Assembly (NCBI GenBank): GCA_965223355.1
Contig: CBDCWE010000003.1
Coordinates: 930,001 to 994,000 of the forward strand
DNA from: Tectiglobus sp965223355
GTDB taxonomy: Bacteria; Pseudomonadota; Alphaproteobacteria; Rhizobiales; Hyphomicrobiaceae
DNA length: 64,000 bases
Direction: 5' to 3'
Shown here: positions 26,356 through 34,650 of the stretch, piece after piece
How the letters are laid out: every line of letters begins with the position of its first letter
Position numbering within the stretch: the first letter of the stretch is position 1
Position numbers and translations under genes: made by a program
The notes under the pieces: generated by a model
What the model was told of the DNA's origin: nothing
Databases searched by the model: none
What the model saw: only the letters and a program-made list of their open reading frames with translations

Positions 26356-26427
26356 GGCGGGTTTGTTCCAGATGGGTCCGAAAGACGGCAGCTCAACAGA
26401 TCAACAGCTCAAGCCGGGTGTGCTGAC

Positions 26428-27453
26428 ATGGATTTTGGTACGTTTCTTCTGCTGCAGTCGCCAACTGCACAAGATCACGGCGCGGTCTTTGCGCGCGGCG
26501 TTGAGATCGCGCAAACCGCCGATCGTTTGGGGTTTGACAGCATTTGGTGTGCAGAGCATCACTTTTCGACCTATGGCTACCTTTCGCGGCCATTGATGTT
26601 TGCCACGCACCTGGCTGCGCGGACGGACCGTATTCGTGTTGGCTCGGCCGTCGTGGTGCTCCCCCTGCACCATCCGCTGATCGTTGCCGAAGAGATTGCA
26701 ACGGCCGATATTCTGAGTGGCGGACGCCTCGACGTCGGACTTGGCCGGGGCTATCAACCTTATGAGTTCGCGCGGTTGGGGGCGACGCTCGATGAAAGCC
26801 GGGCCAGGTTCGAAGAAGCCGTCGACATCTTGCTCAAGGCCTTCACCGGCGAGCCGTTCAGCTATCACGGCGCATTCTACAACTTTGACGAAACCAGCGT
26901 GTTTCCGGTTCCGATACAACGGCCGCGGCCGCCGATCTGGGTGGTCGGCCAGAGCACGGAATCGATCGTCGCGACGGCCAAACGCGGCTTCAATCTGGTG
27001 TCGGGCGGGTTTGGCGTGCCGCTTGAGCGGTTGCGTGAGTTTCGCAAGAGTTTCGATGCAGCGATACCGGATGCAGCGCAAAGGGAAAACATTCGGATCA
27101 GCACGCAACGGCCGGTCTACGTCACGCGGGATGCCTCCGAGTTGCCCGAAATCGTCGAACAGGCGCGCTGGAACATGCGCGTGACACTCAGTTTGCGCCA
27201 GGGCCTGGAGCGGGTCGAGAAGGGTCGTGCCATAGCGGTCCCCTTCGAGACCGAGCCGACGACCGAGCAGCTGCTGGAGCGCTATTTCGTGATGGGCACG
27301 CCGCAGACCTGCATCGAGCGCATCAAGACCATTCAGGCGGCGACGGGCATCAACCACTTCAATGCCAGTTTCTGGTTCGGTGATCTCGCGCAGGACAAAC
27401 TGCTGCGGTCGATGAAACTTTTTGCCGAAGAGGTGATGCCGGCCTTTCGGTAG
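26428..27453 (+). CDS. LLM-class flavin-dependent oxidoreductase (luciferase-like monooxygenase)
   Basis: A 341-residue bacterial-luciferase-fold protein that would use reduced FMN or F420-type flavin to oxidise an organic substrate. It begins MDFGTFLLLQSPT and shows LGFDSIWCAEHHFSTYGYLS, RIRVGSAVVVLPLHHPL, DILSGGRLDVGLGRGYQPYE and PIWVVGQSTESI, all typical of the family. It follows the truncated dehydrogenase gene by 72 bases and precedes an SDR. Substrate is unknown. Confidence 0.88.
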   Translation: MDFGTFLLLQSPTAQDHGAVFARGVEIAQTADRLGFDSIWCAEHHFSTYGYLSRPLMFATHLAARTDRIRVGSAVVVLPLHHPLIVAEEIATADILSGGRLDVGLGRGYQPYEFARLGATLDESRARFEEAVDILLKAFTGEPFSYHGAFYNFDETSVFPVPIQRPRPPIWVVGQSTESIVATAKRGFNLVSGGFGVPLERLREFRKSFDAAIPDAAQRENIRISTQRPVYVTRDASELPEIVEQARWNMRVTLSLRQGLERVEKGRAIAVPFETEPTTEQLLERYFVMGTPQTCIERIKTIQAATGINHFNASFWFGDLAQDKLLRSMKLFAEEVMPAFR

Positions 27454-27595
27454 ACGGCGATCTTGCCGGCGGCAGTCGCCGGCGCCGCGCACGCCGATGA
27501 AACGCACCGCCAACGGGTCGAACCGCGCCGGGTCAGTCGGCGCCGGATCGCCGCCGTTTGAGGTTGATGATGTCGCACCGAAGGAGAGTTGCGCG

Positions 27596-28360
27596 ATGAG
27601 CGATCCGACAGTTTCAACATTGGCGTTGCCGGGCGCGCTGAGCCTCGCTGGCAAAACGGTTTGCGTGACCGGTGCGGCAAGCGGCATTGGTCGTGCGACC
27701 GCGCATGTGGCGGGTGAGCTTGGCGCGACGCTGCTCTTGAACGATGTGGCACCGCTGGACGCCGTGCGCTCGGAGCTGGAGGCGGCCGGGGCCGCGGTCA
27801 ACGCGCTTGAGGGGGATCTCGCGGAAATCGGCTTTGCCGACAAACTCATTGCGCACGGACCGGTCGACTGTCTGGCCCATTGTGCCGGCATTCTCGTGCG
27901 CGCACCGCTCCAGGATGAGGCCAATATGCGTGACCGCTTCCTCCATACCATGGACGTCAATGTGCGGGTTCCGGTTGAACTTGGTCTGGTCTTTATCGAG
28001 CACATGGCGGCGCGTGGTGGCGGAGCGATCGTGATGATCGGCTCGGCCGCCGGGCGCACTGGCGGGACGTCACTGTCGACGCCCCTCGACTATGCAGCGT
28101 CAAAGGGCGCGGTGCACGTAGTCGTGCGTTGGTTGTCGCGGCAGGCGGTCGGTCGCGGCGTTCTGATCAATGGTGTGGCGCCGGGCCCGATCCAGACGGC
28201 GATGACGGCGGGCTCGACAATCGATCCGAGCGCATTGCCGCGTGGCCGCATGGGCCGGCCGGACGAAGTGGCGTGGATGATCATGATGTTGCTGACGCCG
28301 GCAGCCTCCTACATGTCGGGCGCCGTGCTTGATTGCAATGGCGGATCGTACGTCGGCTAG
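27596..28360 (+). CDS. SDR-family oxidoreductase
   Basis: A 254-residue classical SDR: cofactor motif TGAASGIGRATAHVAGELGA, HCAGI in place of the NNAG motif, IGSAAGRTG with the catalytic Ser, and YAASKGAVHVVVRW with the Tyr-Lys pair. An AAGGAGAG box lies 8 bases before the ATG, so the upstream open frame is not used. The TAG stop codon is part of the CTAG that begins the repeat at 28357, and the protein nevertheless has the normal family ending (GAVLDCNGGSYVG). It is the last gene of the amidohydrolase-to-SDR run. Confidence 0.86.
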   Translation: MSDPTVSTLALPGALSLAGKTVCVTGAASGIGRATAHVAGELGATLLLNDVAPLDAVRSELEAAGAAVNALEGDLAEIGFADKLIAHGPVDCLAHCAGILVRAPLQDEANMRDRFLHTMDVNVRVPVELGLVFIEHMAARGGGAIVMIGSAAGRTGGTSLSTPLDYAASKGAVHVVVRWLSRQAVGRGVLINGVAPGPIQTAMTAGSTIDPSALPRGRMGRPDEVAWMIMMLLTPAASYMSGAVLDCNGGSYVG

Positions 28361-28495
28361 AGCAACCTGCCTTTATTCGGAATCGGAACGATCCCGAATA
28401 AAGGCAGAAAGTTGCTCGCCTCTAAAGTGGCGATCATCTTTGTGCTTTAAGTTGGAACCGCAATAGCGGTTCCAACTTAAAGCACGATGATCTAG
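28357..28495 (+). repeat. CTAG-bounded double-hairpin repeat, full copy A
   Basis: A 139-bp element bounded by CTAG at 28357-28360 and 28492-28495. Hairpin H1: GAGCAAC, then arm CTGCCTTTATTCGGAATCG, loop GAA, the complementary arm with one mismatch, and GTTGCTC. Hairpin H2: GATCATC, arm TGCTTTAAGTTGGAACCGC, loop AATA, the exact complementary arm, and GATGATC. A 14-base spacer (GCCTCTAAAGTGGC) joins them. Orientation is H1 then H2. The first CTAG contains the stop codon of the upstream SDR gene. No coding frame is inside, so any movement would need a transposase from elsewhere. Confidence 0.92.
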
Positions 28496-28688
28496 AACAA
28501 CCTGGCGTGGTTCAGGATTGTTCCCAGTCCGAACCACGGCACGTTGCCTGAGCCTCATGCGCTGCGATCTCGGATACTTCGCCTGCGAGAGAGAACGCAT
28601 GCAGCTGATCGCCGACCCGTTCGGCGCAAAACTGTTACCTATGTCTTTGGGATAAACTGTAACCGATGTGTCCGGAACGGACAGGCTG
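28496..28688. repeat. Diverged H1-like hairpin and a directly repeated 21-mer next to the IS
   Basis: Immediately after the CTAG element comes a hairpin of similar plan but different sequence: CAAC, arm CGTGGTTC (28506-28513), a complementary arm GAACCACG (28531-28538), then GTTG. At 28630-28650 and 28655-28675 lie two imperfect direct copies of AACTGTTACCTATGTCTTTGG, a pattern often found at ends of insertion sequences. They may be a remnant of another element, but I cannot assign a family. Confidence 0.5.
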
Positions 28689-30035
28689 GGCTCTCCATCA
28701 GATAAGGGGGCACCCTCGAATCGAAGTCTATGATTTGCAGTCTTGCCGGACTGACAGATCAAGGACACACCGAGGATGCCCGACTTTGATGTTACGCTGA
28801 ACCTGCCTGGTTTCACAATTGCCAGGACGAGCGGTTTCAACCCAATCGTGCATGACCTCGACGGCCATCACGAACCTCATTGCCCGCATTGCGGCGGCTC
28901 AGACCTGCGCAAGAAGGATAAGGTGCGCCGCCACGTCTGGCACGAGAGTGTCGGCCTGCGCCGGGTGCTGCTCAGGTTTTCGGTTTGCAAGTATCACTGC
29001 CGCGGTTGCGGCCGTTATTTCCGCCAGCGTCTGGATGGCATCCAGCCCTGGCAGCGCTCAACCGAGGCATTGAAAAAGCAGGTCTATCGCCAGCACAGCC
29101 ATGGTATCTCACGCAAAGGCCTGGCACAGACTTTGACAAGTCAGACAGCACGATCGCGCGCTATTATGATCACATGTACGAGCTGGAGAACCGCAAGCTC
29201 ATGACGCTGCAGATCCCACGCGTGCTTGGTATCGATGAGCACTTCTTCTCGCGTCGCATGCGGTTTGCAACGACGTTTTGCGATCTCAAGAAGCGCCGCG
29301 TGTTTGATGTCACGCCAGGCCGGTCAGCTTCGTCTCTTGGCCCGTATCTATCAGACTTAAAAGATAAAAGCCGGGTTCGCATCATTTGTATGGATCTCTC
29401 CGAGAGCTATCGCTCGATTGCGCGCAGCTACTTTCCGGGAGCCCTCGTGGTTGCCGATCGCTTCCATGTGGTGCGCCTCGCGCTCTATCATCTCTTGAAA
29501 ACCTGCCGCCAGATCGATCCGGAACTGAGCACACGCCGTGGCACGGCGAAGCTGCTGCAAAGGCATGGCCACAACCTGAAAGACGATCAAGCAGAACGCC
29601 TGTCGGCCGACCTTGCAAACCAATCAGCCATTGCCAGCATTTACGACTTCAAGGACGATCTGATGACGGTGCTAACGGCCAGGAACCAGACCAAGGATCA
29701 GTGCCGCATTCTGGCCCACCGGCTCCTTGATGCGATCGCCGAACTCAAACAAAGCGGCTTTGAGAACTGCCAAAAACTCGGTCGCACGCTTGAAACCTGG
29801 CAGGAGGAGATCGGCCGCATGTGGCGGTTCTCACGCTCAAACGGCATCACCGAGGGCTTTCACCGACAGATGAAACTGATCCAGCGCCGCGCCTTCGGCT
29901 TTCGCAACTTTGACAACTATCGTCGACGTGTTCGCGCACTCTGCGCATGAGCAATGACAAGACAGGAGGAGAGCTGATAGAAAGCTAGAAGAAGCCGCAG
30001 ATCATAGACCTTGCCCCCGTTTTCAGCGAAGAGCC
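28689..30035 (+). mobile_element. ISL3-family insertion sequence, decayed
   Basis: About 1.35 kb, the usual ISL3 size, carrying one ISL3 transposase gene. Proposed ends are GGCTCTCC at 28689 and its inverted partner ending CGAAGAGCC at 30035; aligned inward they share GGCTCT, a C at position 8 and GGGGGCA at positions 18-24. Flanking octamers ACAGGCTG (left) and GCCGGCTG (right) agree at six of eight positions, which could be an eroded 8-bp target duplication. The right end lies 12 bases from the tRNA-Asn gene. A 32-bp copy of the right end recurs at 61635-61666. Confidence 0.72.
28776..29950 (+). pseudogene. ISL3-family transposase, frameshifted
   Basis: Two overlapping frames together give one transposase. 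The first (from ATG 28776) has the N-terminal zinc-binding part CPHCGGSDLRKKD and CKYHCRGCGRYFRQR and runs to ISRKGLAQT. The second continues from about 29135 with DKSDSTIARYYDHMYEL, then IPRVLGIDEHFFSRR (first acidic residue of the DDE site), ICMDLSESYRSIARSYFPGA (second Asp), VADRFHVVRLAL and SRSNGITEGFHRQMKLIQRRAFGF (Glu). One shift near 29125-29140 breaks the gene. ISL3 transposases are not known to use programmed frameshifting, so this copy is probably inactive. Confidence 0.85.
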
Positions 30036-30047
30036 GCCGGCTGGAGA

Positions 30048-30122
30048 TGGCTCCGCGGGCAGGATTCGAACCTGCGACCAACCGGTTAACAGCCGGTTGC
30101 TCTACCGCTGAGCTACCGCGGA
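30048..30122 (-). tRNA. tRNA-Asn (anticodon GTT)
   Basis: The minus strand folds as a full cloverleaf: acceptor TCCGCGG paired with CCGCGGA, D-arm GCTCAGCGGTAGAGC, anticodon arm ACCGG-CTGTTAA-CCGGT with GTT at 30090-30088, T-arm with GGTTCGAATCC, discriminator G and an encoded CCA (30050-30048). Its 3' end faces the right end of the ISL3 element only 12 bases away. Confidence 0.96.
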
Positions 30123-30190
30123 ACATCGACCATGTCGAAGGCCGGCTGATAGCAGATTGCAGGCCGCCGCGCCAGCGAAAAATGCGACTG

Positions 30191-30347
30191 TTGCAGCCCT
30201 GGCTGCAAACCTCTCACCGGTTTCCAAAGGGCGTTGCCCTTTGGTCGGGTTGTTAGGGTTGAAAACCCTAACGTATCGCCGTTTCACGGCGATCCTTGAG
30301 GGGCTTGTCCGCCCCTCAAACTCCCCGACTAGGGGCTCATCCCCTGG
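30191..30347 (-). repeat. Multi-hairpin repeat, copy 2 (five hairpins plus one)
   Basis: Successive hairpins: TTGCAGCC-ct-GGCTGCAA (30191-30208); CCAAAGGGC-gtt-GCCCTTTGG (30224-30244); GTTAGGGTT-gaa-AACCCTAAC (30252-30272); ATCGCCGT-ttc-ACGGCGAT (30275-30293); TTGAGGGGC, 6-base loop, GCCCCTCAA (30296-30319); and CTAGGGG-ctcat-CCCCTGG (30329-30347). The last five are the exact reverse order of the hairpins at 61715-61837, so the two copies are inverted relative to each other. It lies between tRNA-Asn (transcribed away) and the end of a CoA-transferase gene. Confidence 0.8.
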
Positions 30348-30406
30348 CCCCCGGTCGAACGCGCCGCCGGCCCGATCGGGCGGAGCTGCCTGCCGGTGAT
30401 CCGGCC

Positions 30407-31624
30407 TCAGATCGTTCCTGCATCCCGCATCTTGGCGATTTCGCCATCCGTCAGTTCGAGGACGTCCTTGAGAACGTCATCGGTGTGCTGGCCGAGCAGC
30501 GGCGGGGCATGGCGATATTCGACGGCCGATCGCGACATGCGGATCGGGCTTGCAACCATGGCAATGGGTTTCGTGCCGGTTGCCGGATGCGGCATCTCCA
30601 GGCGCATGCCGCGCGCTGCGACATGAGGATCGCAGAACGTCTGATCGAGATTGTTGATCGGGCCGCAGGAGATCGCGTGGCTTTCCAATTGTTCAAGCCA
30701 ATAGCGCGATGGCTTCGCCTGAAATATCGGATTGAGTACTGCCACCAGTTCCTGGCGATGGGCAAGGCGCTGCTTATTGACGACAAACCGCGGATCTTGC
30801 GCAATGTCCGGCCGCTCCATGATCTCGCATAACCGTTGAAATTGCTGCTCGCTGCCGCAGGCAACGATAATGTCGCCATCCGCCGTCGGAAACACCTGGT
30901 AGGGCGCGATGTTGGGATGCTCGTTGCCAAGACGCGGCGGTACGCTGCCGCTCGCCAGAAAGTTCAATGCCTGGTTCGACATCATGGCAATGGTGGTGTC
31001 GAGCATGCCGATGTCGATGGCCTGACCTTGGCCGCTGATTTCGCGGTACCGCAAGGCCGCGTTGATCGAGACCGCAGCATACATGCCGGCCATCAGATCG
31101 GACACCGGCACGCCGCACTTTTGCGGCTCGCCATCGGCCGCGCCGGTCACCGACATCAATCCGCCCATGGCCTGTATGAGGACATCATAGCCCGGGCGCT
31201 TGGCGTAGGGGCCGGTGTGACCAAAGCCGGTGATCGAGCAGTAGACCAAGCCCGGATTGCGTTCTTTGAGGTCATCGTAGGCGAGGCCGTACTTGGCGAG
31301 GCCGCCAAACTTGAAATTCTCGACCAGCACATCGGACTTGGCGATCAGTCTTTTCAGCAACGCCTGGCCTTCCGGCGCGCTGATGTTGACGGTGACCGAT
31401 CTTTTGTTGCGGTTGGCGCAGGTAAAGTAAGCCGACTCGTTGGTCTGCTCACCGTTGTCGTCCGACCAGAACGGCGGCCCCCAGCGCCGGGTGTCATCGC
31501 CCGTTTCGGGCATCTCGATCTTGATCACGTCAGCGCCCAGATCCCCGAGAATTTGAGTGCAGCTTGGCCCCGCGAGGATGCGGGTGAGGTCGACGACGCG
31601 TATTCCCGACAATGGTCCGGCCAT
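30407..31624 (-). CDS. CaiB/BaiF family III CoA-transferase
   Basis: A 405-residue CoA-transferase: GIRVVDLTRILAGPSCTQIL, GADVIKIEMPETGDDTRRW, KRSVTVNISAPEG, DVLVENFKFGGLAKYGL, and the catalytic aspartate in GVPVSDLMAGMYAAV. C-terminal LLGQHTDDVLKDVL is typical. ATG 31624 with a GGAG box is chosen over the longer upstream frame. The gene is divergent from the GTPase-signalling block, with 236 bases between. It ends near the multi-hairpin repeat at 30191-30347, which could terminate its transcript. Confidence 0.9.
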   Translation of the reverse strand: MAGPLSGIRVVDLTRILAGPSCTQILGDLGADVIKIEMPETGDDTRRWGPPFWSDDNGEQTNESAYFTCANRNKRSVTVNISAPEGQALLKRLIAKSDVLVENFKFGGLAKYGLAYDDLKERNPGLVYCSITGFGHTGPYAKRPGYDVLIQAMGGLMSVTGAADGEPQKCGVPVSDLMAGMYAAVSINAALRYREISGQGQAIDIGMLDTTIAMMSNQALNFLASGSVPPRLGNEHPNIAPYQVFPTADGDIIVACGSEQQFQRLCEIMERPDIAQDPRFVVNKQRLAHRQELVAVLNPIFQAKPSRYWLEQLESHAISCGPINNLDQTFCDPHVAARGMRLEMPHPATGTKPIAMVASPIRMSRSAVEYRHAPPLLGQHTDDVLKDVLELTDGEIAKMRDAGTI

Positions 31625-31810
31625 AGTCTCATTCTCCGTTGTTCCCGTTCCGGTCCTGTGTAGCGCAGGCGGTGAGCCCGTTGAACACCGGGAATCGATA
31701 AATTCGCGGCCTATGCAACCGTATGAACACTGATCACTCGCGCCGCTGTCAAGCCTTCGTCTCAATCTTTACGAAATATCGATTTTCATTAATCATGCGG
31801 TACCATAGTT

Positions 31811-31841
31811 TTGCGACATTCGTCGCAAGATGCGATATCGC
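31811..31841. promoter_or_regulatory. Paired palindromes upstream of the GTPase-system operon
   Basis: A perfect inverted repeat TTGCGAC-attc-GTCGCAA (31811-31828) is followed by the perfect palindrome GCGATATCGC (31832-31841), 20 bases before the first start codon of the block. The surrounding 31770-31860 is AT-rich and promoter-like. A regulator-binding site is the simplest reading; a short RNA hairpin at the transcript start is the alternative. Confidence 0.5.
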
Positions 31842-31860
31842 GTAAGTAAAACAACGGACA

Positions 31861-32187
31861 ATGGAACGAGTGTCATCCATGAGCGCGACGACTCTTAATG
31901 AATTGCGAAATGGTGCTACCTCCCAAGCCTTAGCCGATGAAAAAATGGATCAGGTTAGGGAGTTGTTGATTGGTGACTACGAGCGACGCAACGCAGCGCG
32001 CGTAAGTGTGTTAGAAGACCGTATTCAGAACCTCGAGCTCGCCCTTCACGGCCGCCTTGATGCCCTTCAGGCCCGGCTCGAAGCGATGTCCGCCAAGATG
32101 GACGCCAACCAGCACCAGACACTGGACGATATTGGAACCGGGCTGCAGGAGCTGGGCGCGAAGCTGAAGCAGGCTGTTTCAGAGTGA
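31861..32187 (+). CDS. Small coiled-coil protein sharing the N-terminal motif of the adjacent OmpA protein
   Basis: A 108-residue soluble protein (alternative ATG at 31879). Residues 25-100 are predicted to be a long amphipathic helix (VSVLEDRIQNLELALHGRL, LQARLEAMSAKMDANQ). The stretch VRELLIGDYERR followed by a leucine-rich LEDRI resembles LKELLFDDESETLSDLGQRL near the start of the protein encoded 28 bases downstream. The shared motif suggests that the two bind each other or a common partner. I recognise no named family. Confidence 0.65.
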   Translation: MERVSSMSATTLNELRNGATSQALADEKMDQVRELLIGDYERRNAARVSVLEDRIQNLELALHGRLDALQARLEAMSAKMDANQHQTLDDIGTGLQELGAKLKQAVSE

Positions 32188-32215
32188 CGACCAGAGGCCT
32201 ATCGACACGATCATC

Positions 32216-34423
32216 ATGAGCCGGCAGGAAGATAAACCGGCAGGAGACCAAAAGCCGATGACACAAGGTGTGGCACGGCTCAAGGAACTGCTGTTCGACG
32301 ACGAAAGCGAAACGCTCTCCGATCTCGGTCAGCGGCTTGAGCACGCACTCGCTCGTGTGCAAACGCTCGAGGGCACAAGCCGTCAGGCAACGGCGGAGCA
32401 CAAGGCGCTGACGGAACGTGTCGATCGCATTTTCGATACAGCCGGGACCAGAGAGCGCTTGAGCAGCAGCGTCGCTGCTACTCTCGATGAAGCGCTGCGC
32501 CAGGCAGACGTCAACAATCACAAGGACGTTTCGGAGGCCATGGCACCGTTTGTTGTCCAAACGATCCGCTATGAACTGCGCAACAGTCAGGATGAACTGG
32601 TCGACGTTCTCTATCCGATCACCGGCCGGATGGTGAGGTCTTACGTGGCAACCGCCATGAAGGACCTGGTTCGCGATCTTGGCCGACGCGTTGAACGCAA
32701 CGGAATGATGCTGCGCATCCGCAGTCTGTTCAGCGGCAAGTCGGTTGCCGAGCTCGCGATCGTGGAAAGCCAGCATCTCAAAGTCGAAGAGATCTTCCTC
32801 ATCAAACGCGGCAGCGGCCAGCTGGTCGCACGCTGGCCGGCGGGTCGCCAGTTGTCAAACAGCGACATCCACATGAGCGGCGTGCTGTCGGCGATCAACG
32901 ACTTTGCCAGCCAAACGTTCCAGTCGGACGGCGGCAATTTGCGGACGTTCGAGTTGGACGATTTCACGGTCTATCTCAGAGCGTCGCCGGTATATCTGGT
33001 GGCAGCAAAATGCCGAGGTTTGGCGCCGTCCGGCGTTGCCGCGATCTTCGATGAGGAATTCCTCAACTTGCTCGACCGCGTCAGCGTCAAGGACACGACC
33101 GAGAACACTGGCGCTGAGACCGAAATCTCGGCCCGCAATCTGGCTCCACTCGCCGGCGACGTGGAACAGAAAACAGCAGCAATATACGCAAGAAACGAGC
33201 GGGCCGGCCTGGCATTCAGTCCACTCAAAGCGCTGTTTTTCATCATTGCGATCCCGATTTTTGCCGGGCTCTTGTGGTGGGGCTACACGTGGCTGGAATG
33301 GTCGCGGACGGTCACTCAAGCCAAGTCGGTTCTGGCGAGCATACCGGAGCTCGAAGGCTATCCGGTCAATCTCGACGTCGGCTTCCGTGGCCGCGACGTC
33401 CGGGTCAGCGGCCTCGCCCCGAACAAAGCGATCCGGTCTCGTCTGCAAACCAAGCTTGCAGCGGCTTTGCCGGCCTCGCAGGTCAATGCCAAGCTTGCGA
33501 TTATTCCGCATCAGAATGCCGTCGATCAATCGCGTTTGCTCGCCAATCTCAAATCTGAGATATCAGCGGCTGAAATCGAGGCGAGACGCCAAGGTGTGCA
33601 GAAGGCCCTTGAGCGCACCAATCAAAGACTGGCCGAAGCAAAGCTGGAATTCGATCGCATCGAAGCGCGACTTAAAAGCGAAGCGCAACGCGGTAGGCTG
33701 CAGTCAATCAGGTCGGAAATGGCGCGTTTGACGCGGCAACTCGGCACCTATACAACGCTCGCACGAGCCAACGGGCGCGATCTTGCCGCGTTGCAGAACC
33801 TGAACAAGCCGCTCTATTCCTCGTCGCTGTCGATCGGTAAAACCGCAACCGATGTTGCCTCGCTGGTCGATCAAAGCGTGAAACCGGTACCGCCATCCCA
33901 CCAGGCATCGCCACCTTCTGACGTCGGCGCAACGGCCGAATACCTTGAGGCACAAGCACAAAGATTGGCGACGACAGCGATTGCCGTGTCGCAGGCACTG
34001 CTGGTTCGGCCGGCCGAACAGGTATCGGCACAGGTATTGGCGAAGATCACGGATCTCGAACGGCTCGAAGAGTTCGTTGAACGCAATGCGATCTTCTTTG
34101 CCAACGGCACGGACTATCGCGATCCGGCCGCGGCTGATGCGATAATCGATCGGCTCGTCAAAATTTTCACGAAGACCGATGTGACCATCAGGGTCGCTGG
34201 TTATACCGACGAAACCGGCAACTCCGACCGCAACAACCCACTGGCCCAGTCGCGTGCGGACAAGGTGGTCGAGGAGCTGGTGGCGCGTGGCGTTGCGCGC
34301 GATCGCATTGTTGCCGTCGGTCGCGCTAACGCGGTCAATCTCAGCAATGTCACGGGCCCCGAAAGTGCGAACCGGCGGGTTCAGTTCGAGATTGCGCTGA
34401 CCGGAGAAGTCGGCGGCAACTGA
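32216..34423 (+). CDS. Inner-membrane OmpA-domain protein with longin/roadblock-like cytoplasmic domain
   Basis: A 735-residue protein. Residues 20-180 are helical. Residues 187-290 (KVEEIFLIKRGSGQLVARW, DIHMSGVLSAINDFASQTF, LRTFELDDFTVYLRASP, YLVAAKCRG) have the strand-helix-strand pattern and sequence style of longin/roadblock domains, which bind Ras-like GTPases. Residues 339-358 (LFFIIAIPIFAGLLWWGYTW) form one membrane helix. Beyond it are a BON-like segment (384-428), a coiled coil (about 435-510) and a C-terminal OmpA/MotB peptidoglycan-binding domain (about 615-730, IRVAGYTDETGNSDRNN, LAQSRADKVVEELVARGV, NRRVQFEI). This places the longin-like part inside and the OmpA part in the periplasm. 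A GTPase gene follows. The domain reading is inference from pattern. Confidence 0.8.
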   Translation: MSRQEDKPAGDQKPMTQGVARLKELLFDDESETLSDLGQRLEHALARVQTLEGTSRQATAEHKALTERVDRIFDTAGTRERLSSSVAATLDEALRQADVNNHKDVSEAMAPFVVQTIRYELRNSQDELVDVLYPITGRMVRSYVATAMKDLVRDLGRRVERNGMMLRIRSLFSGKSVAELAIVESQHLKVEEIFLIKRGSGQLVARWPAGRQLSNSDIHMSGVLSAINDFASQTFQSDGGNLRTFELDDFTVYLRASPVYLVAAKCRGLAPSGVAAIFDEEFLNLLDRVSVKDTTENTGAETEISARNLAPLAGDVEQKTAAIYARNERAGLAFSPLKALFFIIAIPIFAGLLWWGYTWLEWSRTVTQAKSVLASIPELEGYPVNLDVGFRGRDVRVSGLAPNKAIRSRLQTKLAAALPASQVNAKLAIIPHQNAVDQSRLLANLKSEISAAEIEARRQGVQKALERTNQRLAEAKLEFDRIEARLKSEAQRGRLQSIRSEMARLTRQLGTYTTLARANGRDLAALQNLNKPLYSSSLSIGKTATDVASLVDQSVKPVPPSHQASPPSDVGATAEYLEAQAQRLATTAIAVSQALLVRPAEQVSAQVLAKITDLERLEEFVERNAIFFANGTDYRDPAAADAIIDRLVKIFTKTDVTIRVAGYTDETGNSDRNNPLAQSRADKVVEELVARGVARDRIVAVGRANAVNLSNVTGPESANRRVQFEIALTGEVGGN

Positions 34424-34650
34424 AGCAAGAACGGTCGATGTGAGATGTGTGCCCTCCCCTTTGCCGAACGCCACGGTCGGTTGCATCATGTCCGCCTCAG
34501 GTCGGCCCGCCACGCCGCCGGTGCTCCGAGAGATCATGGGCGTTGGCTGGCCGGACCGGCGCGCGGGCTGTTTCCGGCTAACAACTCCGAAAGGCTATCG
34601 TTTCAAGTGGGCGCGACCAAACAAGCTGAGCCGTTCTCAGGACAAAGACC

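Noticed and set aside
26401..28059. A 552-codon minus-strand frame across the LLM oxidoreductase and SDR genes
   Set aside because: Composition is Arg/Pro/Ala-rich without motifs, and both plus-strand genes are clear.
28776..29950. Programmed frameshift in the transposase
   Set aside because: I see no slippery heptamer with a stimulatory structure at the junction, and the ISL3 family normally encodes one uninterrupted transposase.
30048..30122. tRNA-Asn as the attachment site of an integrative element
   Set aside because: No integrase gene and no second copy of the tRNA 3' end were seen in the window.
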